A stretch of 64,000 nt of DNA from Fragilaria radians. Its lineage: Eukaryota > Bacillariophyta > Fragilariophyceae > Fragilariales > Fragilariaceae. This document shows positions 21,111 through 34,500 of this stretch, piece by piece (the first letter of the stretch is position 1; every line of letters starts with the position of its first letter). A program made the position numbers and the translations under genes. A model generated the notes under the pieces. The model was not told the DNA's origin and searched no databases. It saw only the letters and a list, made by a program, of their open reading frames with translations. The stretch is from NCBI GenBank assembly GCA_900642245.1, contig CAAAJI010000013.1, positions 447,053-511,052 of the forward strand, read 5' to 3'.

Positions 21111-23310
21111 TCCTGAAGGAAACAGCACAAGCAATCTGGACTGAATTATCAAGTGCATTAACGGCAATGAGTTTGATGCAAAGTGTAGAGGATCCATGTT
21201 GATATTATACTGATTTAAGTGGAAAGCAAATTTCTAGAAACGTGAGGAGGTCGATCGATATCTGTTTTGTCTTCTATTTTTATGCGTATCAACTCTCTCT
21301 CCACATATACTAAATTAACTATGGTAACAAACGTGTTTAGCAAGCTAGACGACAAAGAATCGAATTCAAACTTAATATGGATCAAGAAGGGCATAGGGAC
21401 GGTGGTGCATCAACCGTTTTGCGATCACTGCAGAGGAATGGTATGTCAAGGTAAAGTGTACACGTTGAATTGTGGGATCATCTGCTTTTCGATTATCACT
21501 TGGATACGTAGTAGTATTATCTTACCGTTTGTCTGATTTCGTCACGACTTGCAAACTTGTTTATTTGTGACATACATTATCAAGTATTAGGAGCTTAAGT
21601 ATGTATTTGAAACCATTGACATACCAATACCTCAAGTCCTTCAGCATAGGATATCAACTGTCATCTTCTGCAAATCAGCTGGGAATATCAAAAAGGTTGG
21701 CCAATAAATTTTTGAGTCACTTTCTAGAGGAGTTGAGTCTCAATTAAATGTACGGTCGTGCGTCTAATGCACAACGTTCTTTCGGAGATGACGCCTATTC
21801 AATATCACTTGATTGATATTTGATTGGAGATATGCTGCTACGATATCATGGACTTACCTTATCTTGCGGTTTAGACTTGGCTATGTAAATTATCTCATTG
21901 CCTTGAATGAGATAACCGTTGAGCAGTTTAGCAGAAAGGGTTTGTTTTTTCTTTGAGAATTCCGATCATCAAAACAAAAACGAATATAAACAAAAGGCCA
22001 GTAGTCAATACATTCAACTTAATCTTTTGTTACCTTTATTGCTTTCGGTAGAATCTGAGACATAGCAAGCTACTCAGATTTATTTGAACTTAAATGATTA
22101 ATTGTGCTAAAGCATCTGCCTGATTCATGATTGCATGGTAAATAGTAAAAGTTCTTAAATCTGTTAGTATTTTACTCTCGTATAATGCTATTTAAGCATT
22201 TGCTTTTATTCAGATGGAAAGAAAAAATCGCCAAAGAATGTTTTTGTTTTCGGTTCAATTTCTTTGTCGCCGCTCTTTAACAGTAATTGCACTAAAATTC
22301 TGTTCTTTTCTATGGTTTCATGATTCCAGAATTTCTCATGGAGATCACAACATTTGCAGCATGAAGAATTACTGATTCCTTGAGTTAATCAACTATATTG
22401 TTCTAATGAACCAAAAGTAATAATTACATATATTTTATGTGTAATTGTTTCTTGATAAATAAATGGCAATTTATCTATTGTACCTTAGTTTTTATTAAAT
22501 TAAAGCATCTTTTTGTTCATGTCAAGGCTAACATGTGCGTCAATTAAAAGTGAACTTTTACAGATTTACAGATTGATCCCAAATATGTGTATATCTGATT
22601 TTAGGGATTTTGACAAGATTTTACCAGAACCAATTGTTGTATTTACACTAATATCATAATTATGACATCATAAACTATGTTTTGAGTTTAAATGTCCATC
22701 ATAATGGTGTAGATTAGGTTTTGGCGATTGCACCAACCACACGGTTCAAAGAATGAGTCCGTGATCCATCAACAGTAGCATAGTTGAAGTTTTTGTTCTG
22801 GACGGAACCACCAGATTGTGACCTATTAGGCAGACTATGTCATTTAATGTGACATCAATCCAATTTATAACATCGATTCCTTTCAATAGTCAGTTTTATT
22901 GTGTGCAGCATTTAAATTCAATTTCTTGTTTTGGCTGGCGTCAAGGCAGTGTTGTGATATGTACTATATTTACCGTCGGAGTTTTGAGGACTTATGTCAC
23001 AAAGAACAACAAGGACAAAGACTCACTAAGACTAATTTTAATGTATTCTTTTTACCCTTTCAACAAAACAAAAAACTCAATATTACTATAACGAAAGGCT
23101 AATAATAGTAAAGGAGTCATACTTGGGTAAAACAAAGAAACCCATTAAGGCTTGAGGTATAACTGTCGAAAAGTAGTCTGTTGCTGTTCAACACAAGGTA
23201 CAAGTTTGGAGTGGCATCGACATGAAAATGTGTGTTAATTGATTAGTTATTGTTTTTCGAACAGTTGATATCCAAGGTTCAAGGGTTCTCGGTTTTATTT
23301 CGATTGTTCA
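21111..23310. other. intergenic, 2.2 kb, no supported gene
   Basis: The left end may still contain copia debris. The rest is AT-rich with only short frames on either strand. The last about 150 bp are the 5' flank of the large beta-helix protein. Confidence 0.55.
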
Positions 23311-26300
23311 ATGCTTCGGATCAAGCTATTTTACCCCATAATTTTAACCTTCACTTGCGGAGTAAAGTTGCCATGTCCATCGAAACCTGATCTGCGCGGG
23401 CATGTGGATGTAATTTCCTTTATACAAGACATGAAGAACGGAGAAAGTCAATTTGACCTGTGTCCTGATATTGTATATACTGAATCTCTGATATTAAAAA
23501 ATCCGACTTCTTTAAGTGCTTCGATTCTTATTTCTTGTTCGGACCCAAGTGATCACTGTACTTGGAAGGTAAATGGAGGGTCGCACATCGTTTACGAAGG
23601 AAATCGCACAATTTCTTTGTCAATTAGAGGCATTCGTTTCCTTGGTTCAACAAAGACATCGCTACGATTGTACGGAGATTCAATATCCAATTTTGACATT
23701 GAACGTTGTATTTGGAAAGGCAACGAAGGTCGCGCTGTTATGGATATTTCCCGCAAAAAGAAAAGGGGCACAAGATTACACGAACTAAAGAGAGAATTAT
23801 TTATAAGAAGGAAAAGGGATAGGTTTCAGAGTAACAATCTCTTGGGAGAATCCAGAGTAGTGGGATTAACGATCAATGAATGCCGTTTTTACGGAAACAC
23901 AGTGACAAATTCATTAGTCATATCTGAACTTCCCACCATAGTCATTATTCGCAACGATTTTGAAGGAAATGAAGCGGGAAAGGGGATTGTCCGTGTATTG
24001 TATGGAAAAGCATCAATCGAAAGTTCAACATTCAAGGAGAATCGAGTAACCGAATCTGGAATCATCTACGTCGATGATGGCGCTCAGATAAAGACTAGAA
24101 ACGTCTGTGGATTCAGAAATGTCGCAAACACCTTTTGCAATGGAACCCTTTTTGCAGCGTCATCCAAAGGTAACTGTCGAGAAGAGAATACCCCTCTGCA
24201 GTGCAAACATAAATGTGTTCCCCTCCACGAGTGTACCTCATCTTTGTGTTCGACATCTGAAAGCTACCGAAGCGATGAGTTGAATATCGACGGTGATAAT
24301 GAACTTTGTTCCAACTCGAAATCGGAAATGAACCTAGAGGAAAGTCCATATGACGCGGCTAAATGTTATGATGTTAGTACCTGGGATTTGTTATTTGATT
24401 CAATTAGGGAATCAAAGGGAAATGAAGTATTTACCCTCTGTGAACATACTGTCGTCAATATGAATATCATGGAAAAAAGGGGAAAAGCTCCCCTCACAGT
24501 GCAGCAAAACAATATCACAATTCAGTGTAGATCTATTGGTCAAGGGAATTGCATCCTCTTGGGTGGGACGTCTCATGTACATTTGCTTAAAAAGGCGAAA
24601 TGGGTCAGAATAGTCGGAATTACCATGGTGAAAGCATCTAAATCCTCTATTGTTTTGAATACCACTGATCCGTTCTTTCTACTATTCGAGGATTGCATTT
24701 GGAAGCATAATGCTGGTGTTGCAGCGATTTACATTCCAGGGAAAGTCAAATCGTCAAAAAAATTCAAGGAAGGCATAGCACCTGAATCTGCAACTGAAAC
24801 CTCATTGGGCCTTGAGAATTTGGTGGTGGATGATGAGCTGAATATCCCAAGGAGAGCGATGATACAAAGGAAACGTCTATTCTCACTTGCACGAAATGAT
24901 GATTTAGATCATTTCCGCGAGATTCGATCTAAAATCGATCCGTCTAATCACTTATCATGTCAGCGATGCCTTTTCTACGCCAACAACTTTTCTAAAAGTG
25001 TCATTAGTGCTTATGGGGTGTCCATGAATTTAAAGTCGGTGGTGTTCAGAAATAATCGCTTAGGGGAAAGCGTCATAGGGTTAGACATGAGTTCATTGAA
25101 ATTGGAACAATCGTGCTTAGAAGAAAATGTATTTGCCGATGCTTTAATTTATTCCAATTATTCTGAAGTAACAACTGAAGAAGTGTACTTATCAACTGAG
25201 GACATGCCACAATGTAAAGGGTTATTGAAATCAGATGGATCGTGTATTGCATTTGAATCATCAAAAATCTGTAGGGCGCACGATACACGTTGCTATTCTA
25301 AGTGGAATGACTTGCAATATGCAGTTTCATCAGCTACCAAAGGGCAAAATTTCACGATCTGTGAAGGGGCTAAGCTTGATGTTGCGAATTATCTGCCGAT
25401 AGTGATCAACAAATCCAATACTTTCATCAAATGTGGTGTCCTTGGCACGGCAAATGCAGGCTGTGCAATTAAGGGTGGTAGCGTGCAATTTCAAATAAGT
25501 GGAAGTGTTCAAAATGTTCATTTTTCTGGAATTACATTTACGAATGCATCAATCGCATTCATTAAGGCGGTGGGCGGAAGGAAAGCTAAGGCTCATATTT
25601 TCGATTGCACTTTTCAAAATATGAAGCAAGGGCAAGCTGCCTTGATGATACTTCCACCTGATTCGCCAAAAACAGTAGATGCTTACAGTGTATCTTTGGA
25701 GGACTATAATGATTCATCCACTCAGTCAATGACTGTTGAAGTTTTAAATTGCAGATTCTTGAAAAATGATGTTGACGTAGCACCTGTTGTTAATGTCAAT
25801 GGGAAAGCACTGATCTCAAACTGCGAATTCAGACAGAACAAGGGATATGTTGGGGCAATAGGACAATGGTTTGGCGGAACAATCTCATTGTCTAAATCTT
25901 GTCTTATCAATAACGAAGGCCAGGTCGCTGGAGCCGTGCTAGCCCAGGGAGATAATTTTTTTCAAGAGGAAAATTTTGGATCAGGGAATATCGGAGCCAA
26001 GGGAAACTGCTCCGATTGGTTCCAAATCAAAAGTATCAATAGGAATATTAGTTCATCTGGAAAATGCATCTCATTTTCAAGATCTGCTTGTCAGCTCCAA
26101 GATTACTCAAGTCTTTCACCTTCATTACCTCCAAGAGATTCGGAATCTTCTTCAGGGGATCTAGATGATGGTTGCATTAGGAAGTTGGGTGATTTAGAGA
26201 AGGCATTGTCAAACAGCTCCTTGATTGGGACGGATTCTGTTTTCACATTATGTAAGGGTAGTGTTTTTGAACTAAAAAAAAACAGTCCCATTCGTTTAAA

Positions 26301-27657
26301 TACGAAAAACTCCAAGCTTCGCATTCAATGTGGCAAGATGGGGCGAGTCCGAGGAAATTGCGTGTTCAAAGGGGGTAAATATCAATTCCAAATCATTTCA
26401 AGTCGAATTAGCGTTGCTTTCTATGGTGTGACCTTCAGGAGTTCTACGGCAATGTCGATTTTAGCTTCAGCGGACAGAAATTCAGTTGCTACCTTCATTG
26501 GATGCAAATGGGAAGGGCATTCAGGTCAAGGCGTTCTTTTAGTCTACAACGAAAAATCAAATCAGAAATACAATGAGAGTATTCCCATTAACTTGTTACC
26601 GTTTTCAGAGCACTCCATGAATGTATCGATTATTGATTCAGAATTTGTTGAAAATCCTATTACATACGCTGTTATATCTGTTGTGGGAGGAAAAACTTGG
26701 CTTGAAAAGACTGCATTTTTTAATAATCAAAATGCGTTTGCTTCCGCAATTTATGCACGTGCGAGAGCTCAAGTATCTTTACAGCAATGTTGCTTTATCC
26801 AGAATGATTCTGAGCTTCCAGGTGTTGTTTTGATGACTGAGGAAAGTCAGGTCTCCCAAAACTCTGAAAATTTCGCATATGACAACCGGATCAAAATCGG
26901 AATTACAAATTGCACAGATATTTGGACGTCTGATCCCTTTGAAACTTGTTCTTTAATCTCTTGCCTAGGTACTTGCACGTCCTTTAGCGAAGATAAATGT
27001 CGCATCCCTAGCTTTGATTTTGAGGTTCCTTCAATATCGCCATCAACGATAGCCACGGCGTTACCGAATTCTCCACCGGCCACTTTTATACCTGCCATCA
27101 ACATCAGCTTAGCTCTGAAAGAAACTTCAATCTTCTCATCCCTTTATTTCCTCATAAACTTCATCGTTCTAGGCCTTGCAATATTTATCTTCTCCGCGGT
27201 ATACTTGCGTTGCAAGAAGCAGTATAGCCGAAAAGAATGCGTTCCCCTTCAAAACTTCAGTATTGAGGATTTTGTGATGGATGATGATGATCAACAGCAT
27301 ACAAATGAAGTTACTCATGGCAGCATGCAATGCCATGTAATGGAAGGATTTTATGAACCTGAAACGAAGTCGCAATATCAAAAAGAATCTGAGTTACTGG
27401 GAAAAACTGACAGCAACCTACCAAATTTGCCAAGAGGTAACTCAACTTCTGTAACAGAAGCTCATAAACCAATAAAAACAAGTCAACATGCAGTGAATAC
27501 AAGTACCTCACATGCCAGCCTTGCAAAAAGAGATAGTAACTTTTTACACGACAATGGGTTTGACAGTCAGTGTGGAGTGATATTGGATCCTGATTTTTTC
27601 CTGAAAAAAGGGAAATCAAGGAAAAAGTTAGATTCTTTCTTTTCACCTTTCAGATAA
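23311..27657 (+). CDS. giant cell-surface protein with four beta-helix modules and one TM helix
   Basis: This 1448-aa intronless protein has a signal peptide (residues 1-17). Four homologous modules follow at about 25-320, 350-650, 660-930 and 950-1230. Each starts with a helix (DLxxAxSxAxxG), then FTxCxGxxxxL, an IQCGxxGxxxGCxxxGG strand block, FxGITFxxA, DCxWxxNxGxAAxxI, and a closing Cys cluster (CxxCTS). Repeating short hydrophobic strands with Asn/Gly turns are those of a right-handed parallel beta-helix (pectate-lyase-like fold); no lyase active site was recognised. A TM helix (about 1277-1297) is followed by a 150-residue Ser-rich cytoplasmic tail ending in a basic patch. Module 2 and 1 carry basic inserts (KKKRGTRLHELKRELFIRRK). 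Inference: an adhesion, binding or wall-associated receptor. Function unknown. Confidence 0.8.
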   Translation: MLRIKLFYPIILTFTCGVKLPCPSKPDLRGHVDVISFIQDMKNGESQFDLCPDIVYTESLILKNPTSLSASILISCSDPSDHCTWKVNGGSHIVYEGNRTISLSIRGIRFLGSTKTSLRLYGDSISNFDIERCIWKGNEGRAVMDISRKKKRGTRLHELKRELFIRRKRDRFQSNNLLGESRVVGLTINECRFYGNTVTNSLVISELPTIVIIRNDFEGNEAGKGIVRVLYGKASIESSTFKENRVTESGIIYVDDGAQIKTRNVCGFRNVANTFCNGTLFAASSKGNCREENTPLQCKHKCVPLHECTSSLCSTSESYRSDELNIDGDNELCSNSKSEMNLEESPYDAAKCYDVSTWDLLFDSIRESKGNEVFTLCEHTVVNMNIMEKRGKAPLTVQQNNITIQCRSIGQGNCILLGGTSHVHLLKKAKWVRIVGITMVKASKSSIVLNTTDPFFLLFEDCIWKHNAGVAAIYIPGKVKSSKKFKEGIAPESATETSLGLENLVVDDELNIPRRAMIQRKRLFSLARNDDLDHFREIRSKIDPSNHLSCQRCLFYANNFSKSVISAYGVSMNLKSVVFRNNRLGESVIGLDMSSLKLEQSCLEENVFADALIYSNYSEVTTEEVYLSTEDMPQCKGLLKSDGSCIAFESSKICRAHDTRCYSKWNDLQYAVSSATKGQNFTICEGAKLDVANYLPIVINKSNTFIKCGVLGTANAGCAIKGGSVQFQISGSVQNVHFSGITFTNASIAFIKAVGGRKAKAHIFDCTFQNMKQGQAALMILPPDSPKTVDAYSVSLEDYNDSSTQSMTVEVLNCRFLKNDVDVAPVVNVNGKALISNCEFRQNKGYVGAIGQWFGGTISLSKSCLINNEGQVAGAVLAQGDNFFQEENFGSGNIGAKGNCSDWFQIKSINRNISSSGKCISFSRSACQLQDYSSLSPSLPPRDSESSSGDLDDGCIRKLGDLEKALSNSSLIGTDSVFTLCKGSVFELKKNSPIRLNTKNSKLRIQCGKMGRVRGNCVFKGGKYQFQIISSRISVAFYGVTFRSSTAMSILASADRNSVATFIGCKWEGHSGQGVLLVYNEKSNQKYNESIPINLLPFSEHSMNVSIIDSEFVENPITYAVISVVGGKTWLEKTAFFNNQNAFASAIYARARAQVSLQQCCFIQNDSELPGVVLMTEESQVSQNSENFAYDNRIKIGITNCTDIWTSDPFETCSLISCLGTCTSFSEDKCRIPSFDFEVPSISPSTIATALPNSPPATFIPAINISLALKETSIFSSLYFLINFIVLGLAIFIFSAVYLRCKKQYSRKECVPLQNFSIEDFVMDDDDQQHTNEVTHGSMQCHVMEGFYEPETKSQYQKESELLGKTDSNLPNLPRGNSTSVTEAHKPIKTSQHAVNTSTSHASLAKRDSNFLHDNGFDSQCGVILDPDFFLKKGKSRKKLDSFFSPFR

Positions 27658-29456
27658 ACGAAAATTTCTCAAGGAACAATTTGATATAGAAAAGAATTTA
27701 CTGAAGTATATCTCAATGAAAGGAGCCACAATACAGATTTAATATTTCTAATTAACAGGAGTATTTCATCTTTTCACAAGCTGACCTTTAAGAGTTTAAT
27801 CATTCCAAATCTGTTTATGACATTACTGAGCATTTGTGATCAAGACTTTTGCGAGACAATGGGATATATGAATACGCGAGTTTTGAAATCCATATTCTCA
27901 ATTCATTTTGCGAGATTATTGTGCGTCTTCTTATGTACGGCTGCTGACTTAGCAATTCCCATCAGTATTTATCAGTGCAATGGTAAAACCCTCAAGAAGT
28001 TGCATCCTTCATGATTCTGCTGCAGTTGAAAAATTGAGGTACTTTATGCTCATAACTTCTTTTGAAGTTTTCCAATTAAAGAAAGAATTAGTACTGTCAC
28101 GTTTTCAGGCCGTCACCATCGAAAATCGACGTAGTACACTAGTTTAAAACTGAATTATATCTAAAGAAAAGTCAAATATCATGGATATCCAATGTCATGA
28201 CTTTACGGATTGAGTGTTATAATTACAAAAATGGGTGATATGGGAACACGGTTGGAAGAACGATTTAAATTCTTTCCATAATCTTAAAGACATTACATTT
28301 TTACTTTCTTATGCTTGAGTGCTTATATAAAAAAAAGGCAAAGACAATAGCTCCTTTGACAAAGCAACAGCAATGTGTAGCTCCATACGAGCAAGAGATA
28401 GTAGTTACAACAACATCTACAGTTTTTATCAAATGGCAATAAAAAATCTAAATCATAGGTGACAATAGCATGCAGAGCTAATGCAACAATTGCTTCTAAA
28501 GCAAAAATCCCAATGACAAAGAATTGTAGGTACCCAAAACAACGGCAATTGCAATGGCAAGTATCATCCGTTCTTTGCTTTTTCATCTTTATGCATTGTT
28601 TCACATTTTATTCACATTCTTTGACATCAAAGCCTGAAACTACTAAGCAGCAACAAGCTTGCTCTCAAAACTTGAGTTAAATCACCATGACTTTGATGAG
28701 TAAATCCTATACTAGAAGTCACTGGAGCACACCACAGTAGAAGAATCAAACTAAAATTATGTAGGTAAAATATGTGCATCCTAAATTAAATGAAGTGAAC
28801 ACGATTTCAAATTAATCATTAAAATTGCTAGTTGCATTAAAGGCAATTTCGTCCAGTATTTCTGGAGAACAAGACAGCAACTCTGAGGAAAAAAGAGTTT
28901 TCCTCACACGTCTCTTCCAAGAAATCACTTTTTCCTCTTCCTTGTGATTATCTGCAATTGTCTTTGGAATAGCTAAAAATGTATGTATTTCTCTTCTTTT
29001 TTTATTATTGTGAGAGCTAGATGGTGCACATGTTAACCTTTCAATTCCAAAATTAAATTCTTCACGTCAAATAGCAGAAAAAATGACATGTCCACAACCA
29101 CTTGTTTTTCTCATTCGTGCTTTCGCTCCAATTTAAAATTCCCAGAGAACAATTGTGCCTATACCAATAAGAAAAGGATAATTGTTGCATCTTGCCTGTT
29201 GGATCTTACGTTGGAATGTTCATATGACTTAAGGTATAGTATAGGGAGCTCAACACTCATAAGAGCCATAATTTAAGGACAAAGCTAATAACTGTTACAT
29301 AAGAAGTTCCGCCTACTTTTACGCTACAAATAAATAGATGGTCAATACAATAATTCCAACAATTGAGAATAATGACAAAAGAAAGATACATATACCATGT
29401 CAATGCTTCTTGAATTTGAACTTTCTCATGATTTCAAAACAAGATTGTAGAAATTT
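27658..29456. other. intergenic, 1.8 kb, no supported gene
   Basis: It includes a CAA-rich simple stretch at about 28340-28570 and poly-T tracts. Short frames on both strands show no family resemblance. Confidence 0.55.
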
Positions 29457-31521
29457 TTACGATATCGCGAGATCCTTGATGCTGCAAGCAAGCTCTTCTG
29501 CCATGGACATGGAAGCTTGTTGCAGCGCAAAAAAATTGGGCTCCTTAGTCAAGACATGATATGGAATGTCATACAACATTTGTGCCAATTGCCTCTCCTC
29601 TGGTACTGTACCTCTATCATACATTGACATGAGCAGCATATCTCCATTCGAATGAGCTGCGGCGCAGTGGGCTTTTCCTAGTGTTATACAGCAGCTAGCT
29701 GCAAGCTTTGCTCGAAGGCGCTCTTGGTGATCAACGAAGATTCCGCGCTTAGTCTTGTCGAAGTAGCGATTTAGAATATACAGAAGTGAATCCAATATTC
29801 CCTCGTCAAGAAGTATTCTAGCTTGTCGCTTATCCCTGGAAAGTATCTTTATTTCTTCCATAGCTTCGCTTTTTTCATCTGGTGTAGTGTTGATACTGGA
29901 AAGAATATCTAACCAGGCTCGAGGTTGCTTTTGCACCGGTAATCCATGAATTTGATGAACAGGAATGACACGTACTAGAAAATGGCAAGAATCAGAGTTA
30001 CAAAAGTGTAAGAAGTGTAATTCAGAGTTATGAAAGTGTAAGAAATGTGATTTAAGGTAGAGACTTACCATCTCTTAAACAAGCCACACGGCGATGGCGA
30101 CCTTGTATAGCCGGAGTCGGATTGCCGTCTACAGAAAATCCACTTGTGCCAGCAACAAAGCTTGAATTTTTGGCCTTGGTTGAAGTTTCTACTGTGCTTT
30201 GAGTTATTGATTGATGGTCGTCGATTGTTCCCACATCTTCTTGTGTAAAGCATTGCTTCATTTCTGCAGGGAACTGACTAGTACCATTCTCGTTACAAGA
30301 AGTTGCACAAGCCGTGCTTAATGCTTCACTACAGTGAAGTGCCGACTCCTGAGCTTTATGCAGTGCTTCTACAGCTTTTTGTTTCATGTGATTTCTCTGC
30401 TCCTCAGGTATTTGCATTATTCCCACGCCAATTCCTGCTGATGCAGCTCCAACAAGTAAACCAACTGGACCAATCAATACTGCACCAACCGTTGCCGCAC
30501 CGACAACAAATGCAGCTGTCTTAATCTCTGGGGTATCAGCACTGTTCCGATAGTAGGCCAAATCCTCTTGGTTCATCAAAGGCGGAATAAAACGCGAAAA
30601 GTCACCTTTAGCTTTGTTAATTCTTTGACGTTCTTTCTTCTCGCGTGACTCAGAAGATCTAGAATGTAAATTGTTATGATCGATGTAACGCTGCTTGTAT
30701 CGTTGGACATCTTCATCCTCCATACGCTGATCCGGAAAATCGTTAATTGAATCAGGAATTTGCTTATACATCGCATGCCTAGTATCAACCTCGATCGAAG
30801 AACTCGACGCTGTTCGTGTCAAATCAAGTGAATCAAGGGCATTCTCGTTTTTTGGATTTGAATTTGTGTTTTGAGGAATTGTCATTATTTGACGAACCGA
30901 AGTCAAGGTAGCTTCATCATCTGTCCCATCTGCAATATCATATTGCATATCATTGTAATCATACTCACCACCCGCGAAATCTTCTCCGAATTCGCTGTCT
31001 TGTCCTGTGTAAGAGGTGTTGTAAGTATTTATAGAGTCCATAGCAGTATCATGTCCCCGACTGTCAATGCTATCCGACGATTTGAGACCTCTTTCATTAG
31101 ATCCCGGCGAGTCATGGTGCCATCGATTTTGCGAACGAAGTTTCGGGCTTGAGCTAAAGGTTCCTCGGCTCGCTCGATTGTCTTCACGAGCTCTATTCGA
31201 GCCTCTCATTTGCAATAGGTATTGTTTTCTTTGATGTTGAGCAATCCTCCGTCCCAATAGTGTGCTCCTAGATGCGACACTTGCTTGGGGTGGGATTGGA
31301 TTATCTAATTGATTTTGCAAGCGATTTCGTCTCGCTCGTGATGCCAAACCTGTCGCTGAACGATCCGGAGAATCACTACTTTGTTTTTGTGTCCATTCTA
31401 TAGGAGGCACATTTGATTTCCTCATCTTGATTCCATTTTCAAGGTACACTGGAGACGTCTTGTGGTTGCGAATTAATTCATTGACATTCTCGGATTTATC
31501 ATTGTCATCATCATTTGCCAT
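29457..31521 (-). CDS. armadillo-like protein with disordered N-terminus (two exons)
   Basis: Exon 1 is 31521-30069, the intron 30068-29975 (94 nt, gtaagt...ttttctag, phase 1), exon 2 29974-29457; total 656 aa. The ATG at 31521 (aaaaATGG) is chosen because the open frame upstream contains no conserved features. Residues 1-330 are polar and disordered (Ser, Arg, Asn, Asp rich). About 355-395 is a Gly/Ala/Val-rich hydrophobic stretch (AAFVVGAATVGAVLIGPVGLLVGAASAGIGVGI) that could insert in a membrane, followed by a helical segment. Exon 2 encodes a helical repeat region (EIKILSRDKRQARILLDEGILDSLLYIL, LRAKLAASCCITLGKAH), the feel of armadillo/HEAT repeats used for protein binding. Similar uncharacterised proteins exist in fungi and protists. 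Function not assigned. The intron carries an internal duplication. Confidence 0.75.
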
Positions 31522-34500
31522 TTTTTTTTGAACAGCGTGTGTTGTGTGCAGGGACTTAAATCTGAAATTGGTTTGACCCCAAAACAGAGGTTTCAAACTT
31601 TAACTTGTGCTACAGAAGGCTTTCACATAATTTGGTACTGTAGAAAATTGCTAAGTTTTGACCTCTGTCGGAGACAATATTTTTCATTTACATTGTTGAA
31701 ATTGTAATCGCATTGTAGAAATAATTCAAAAGTGAAAACTCGAATTCGGTTTTGACTTTTTCAGTAGTCGCCAACAGTACAGACTTCATATTTCTGTAGC
31801 CCTCCATGTGGAACTACCGTATATTCAGGATACCTACACATCACCTAGATTGATATCTTATCTTTAAACTGTTACGGTTTCTATTGTGCTAGGGATTAGT
31901 TTCCTGATCCTTCAGTCAAGGTAGGTCAGAGTCTATGCATTTCTCAAGTCAAGTTAACGGGAGATTTTAATCTCCTTTCAACAAGATAAACTCTCTTTTC
32001 TCGAGAAAATCAAGCTTGTGAGCACTAGCTGTTATCATATGTCTACTTACTGAAATTAATGTCAGCTTCCCATATACTTACCTTGGCAATAAATATAATG
32101 AAAGTCTGGAAAAGCACACCACAGCAATGAACAACCCAACATCAAACTCTATGTGTTAGGAAATTTCTTTCAGATAAGGAGCAAAAAAGTGAGAAAAATA
32201 TTTTTGAAAATAGAATTTTGAATGCATCATCTACTTCACAATTTGTATAGATGCATGCACCACCAAAACACAACGTTTCAGCCACTATAGTAAGTCAATA
32301 ATGCATCTCCGCGTCATCGTCCACGTATATCTTGCTCAACCTTAGACTATCTGCGATGTAGTAGTATATGGCTTCCAGTAAATTTCCGACTATCCAGAAG
32401 CCCCTCATAAGTAATATACTACTCTCGGTTGAACATGATTTGTCCAAAGAAGCTCTGTACCATATTCTTTGCGTTGATTCCACCAAGAAGAATGCCAGTT
32501 GCGTTGCAAAAGGATTAGATGTGAGGAATTCTGGTCGGATATCAAGCTGAGTTCAAGCCAATACGTACATGATATGTAAACACAAAAGCTGAATCAACCT
32601 AGCCCAATACAATTACCCAAGGTGCATCTCGTGTATCCTCTGCACGAGCACGCTATGAAGTTTTGGCGAACAATCTATAAAAAGTGTGGTGTCATCAATT
32701 CTTGTAATCGTATGGAATTAAAATTTCACCAAAGCTGGTATCCAATACTTTCAAAGAAAATTATTGTTGCTTTCCTTCAAAATTTGAATAATAAGCCGAT
32801 TTTGGTCTCCTTCATTAGCTGTTTAATCTCTTATGATGCATCTTTTTTGCTCGCTTCTTTCCAATTCATTTTTATCCCCTCATCATCTCCTTTGAAGTTC
32901 CCTTCTTCCCATATTATTTTTTATTCCTTGAGACAACATGGCACAAAGGACAAAATGGCTTTCTTCTAAATTTCGACAAGTTTGATTATGCCAATATTGA
33001 ATTTGCATCTTAAGGTAGACCTGGAGTAGGAAAGCACCTGTAAGTTATACATCACTAATGTTGCTAGGGTTGATAGAAAGATGCAGAGCAGGTATGCACC
33101 TTGACTTTTGTGTAAGCTTTATCATGGAGAAATGACATGAAATTCAGATGAGTTGATTTTTAATTTCGGTTTGTATTCGTTACAAAAACATGATTTTAAA
33201 ACGCTGACTTCTAGTACGCTTTCTACAGGAATGGTAGTTGTGTCTCTGTATTCGCAATCCTATCTTAAAAGTCTAACGAAAAATGAAAGGAGTATCATTC
33301 CCTGAAAAGAGTACGAAGAAAGAGCTCTCGTGAAATCCAAATAGAAAAATCCAATATTGGTTCTTTTTCCCAAATAAGATTTCAGTCATGTTTTTCATTT
33401 TGATCTCACCAGCGTCCAATCATACATGCCATGAGATATTGTATAGATTAGCATGGCAATGAATCACTGCATGGGCGTCGTTTCATGGGCTGATTTCTTT
33501 CAATTTGCCTTAAAGAACCACTACATTTTCTTTCCAAATGATCGTATGACCTGGAAAAAGAGTCTTACATCTGCTCATAATGGAAACAACAGTCTCATTA
33601 CGTATCAAATATCCCACTAATGGAAAGAGCACTTTTCTTCCGAGAAAAACTTGCAGGATTTTAAGCCTATTGATTAAATTGTTAATTCAAGAAGAAGCAT
33701 TATATTGTTTTGAGAAATTACATCCTATTCTTGTTGCATACCTATGGAACAAAAACCAAAAAAATAAAAAACATTTGAGAAACTTAAACTAGGTTTAAGT
33801 GTGGTACGCTTTCGTAATTGGAATTTGTAGAGAGCTGAAGTATTCCAAGATAATGCAATATCTCTTCAATTTATCTAGAATCAGTTTTTTCTTCTAAACC
33901 AATTTAATGACTTTTTTAGACAAGAGAAGAATTCTATGAAAAGAAGTCGGAGACGTTTTTATGCAAGGGGTAGAGCTAGATGAGCATGAAGGTGATACTG
34001 ATAATTCATAAGGAGGCAAGAAAGTAGTTGATTATTCTGAACACAGGGTTTCATTTCGTCTTCCAGTGGAATGACCTTAGCAAATGAATGATCTTTTGAC
34101 TCACTAGTCCATTACGAACCTTACCGCTTGCAACATTTCATAACTGATAAAGAAAAGGCACTTCTTACTTCTTACTTATGATTGTGATTATGTAACAAAT
34201 CACTACTTTACATTTCATCTGTCAAAGAGACACCTGTCGTTGCAGTACCTCCGAATCGAATCAGGAAATACTATTCAAGCAAATAGTCGGATCAGGAACA
34301 CTCCTTCTTGATAATTATATATTTATAAAGGTTCAAACAAATTGATAATATTTTTTAATGTAAAATATCTTCGTTACGTTTATTTTCCTTCACTTGCCAA
34401 AACTGGCAGGTATATAATCGTGAAAATTAGAATGCCTATCTTTTTCCATCATAGAGTGTCTACTACAGAATTTCACGGCTCTCGTGTTTTAGGTTGTTGA

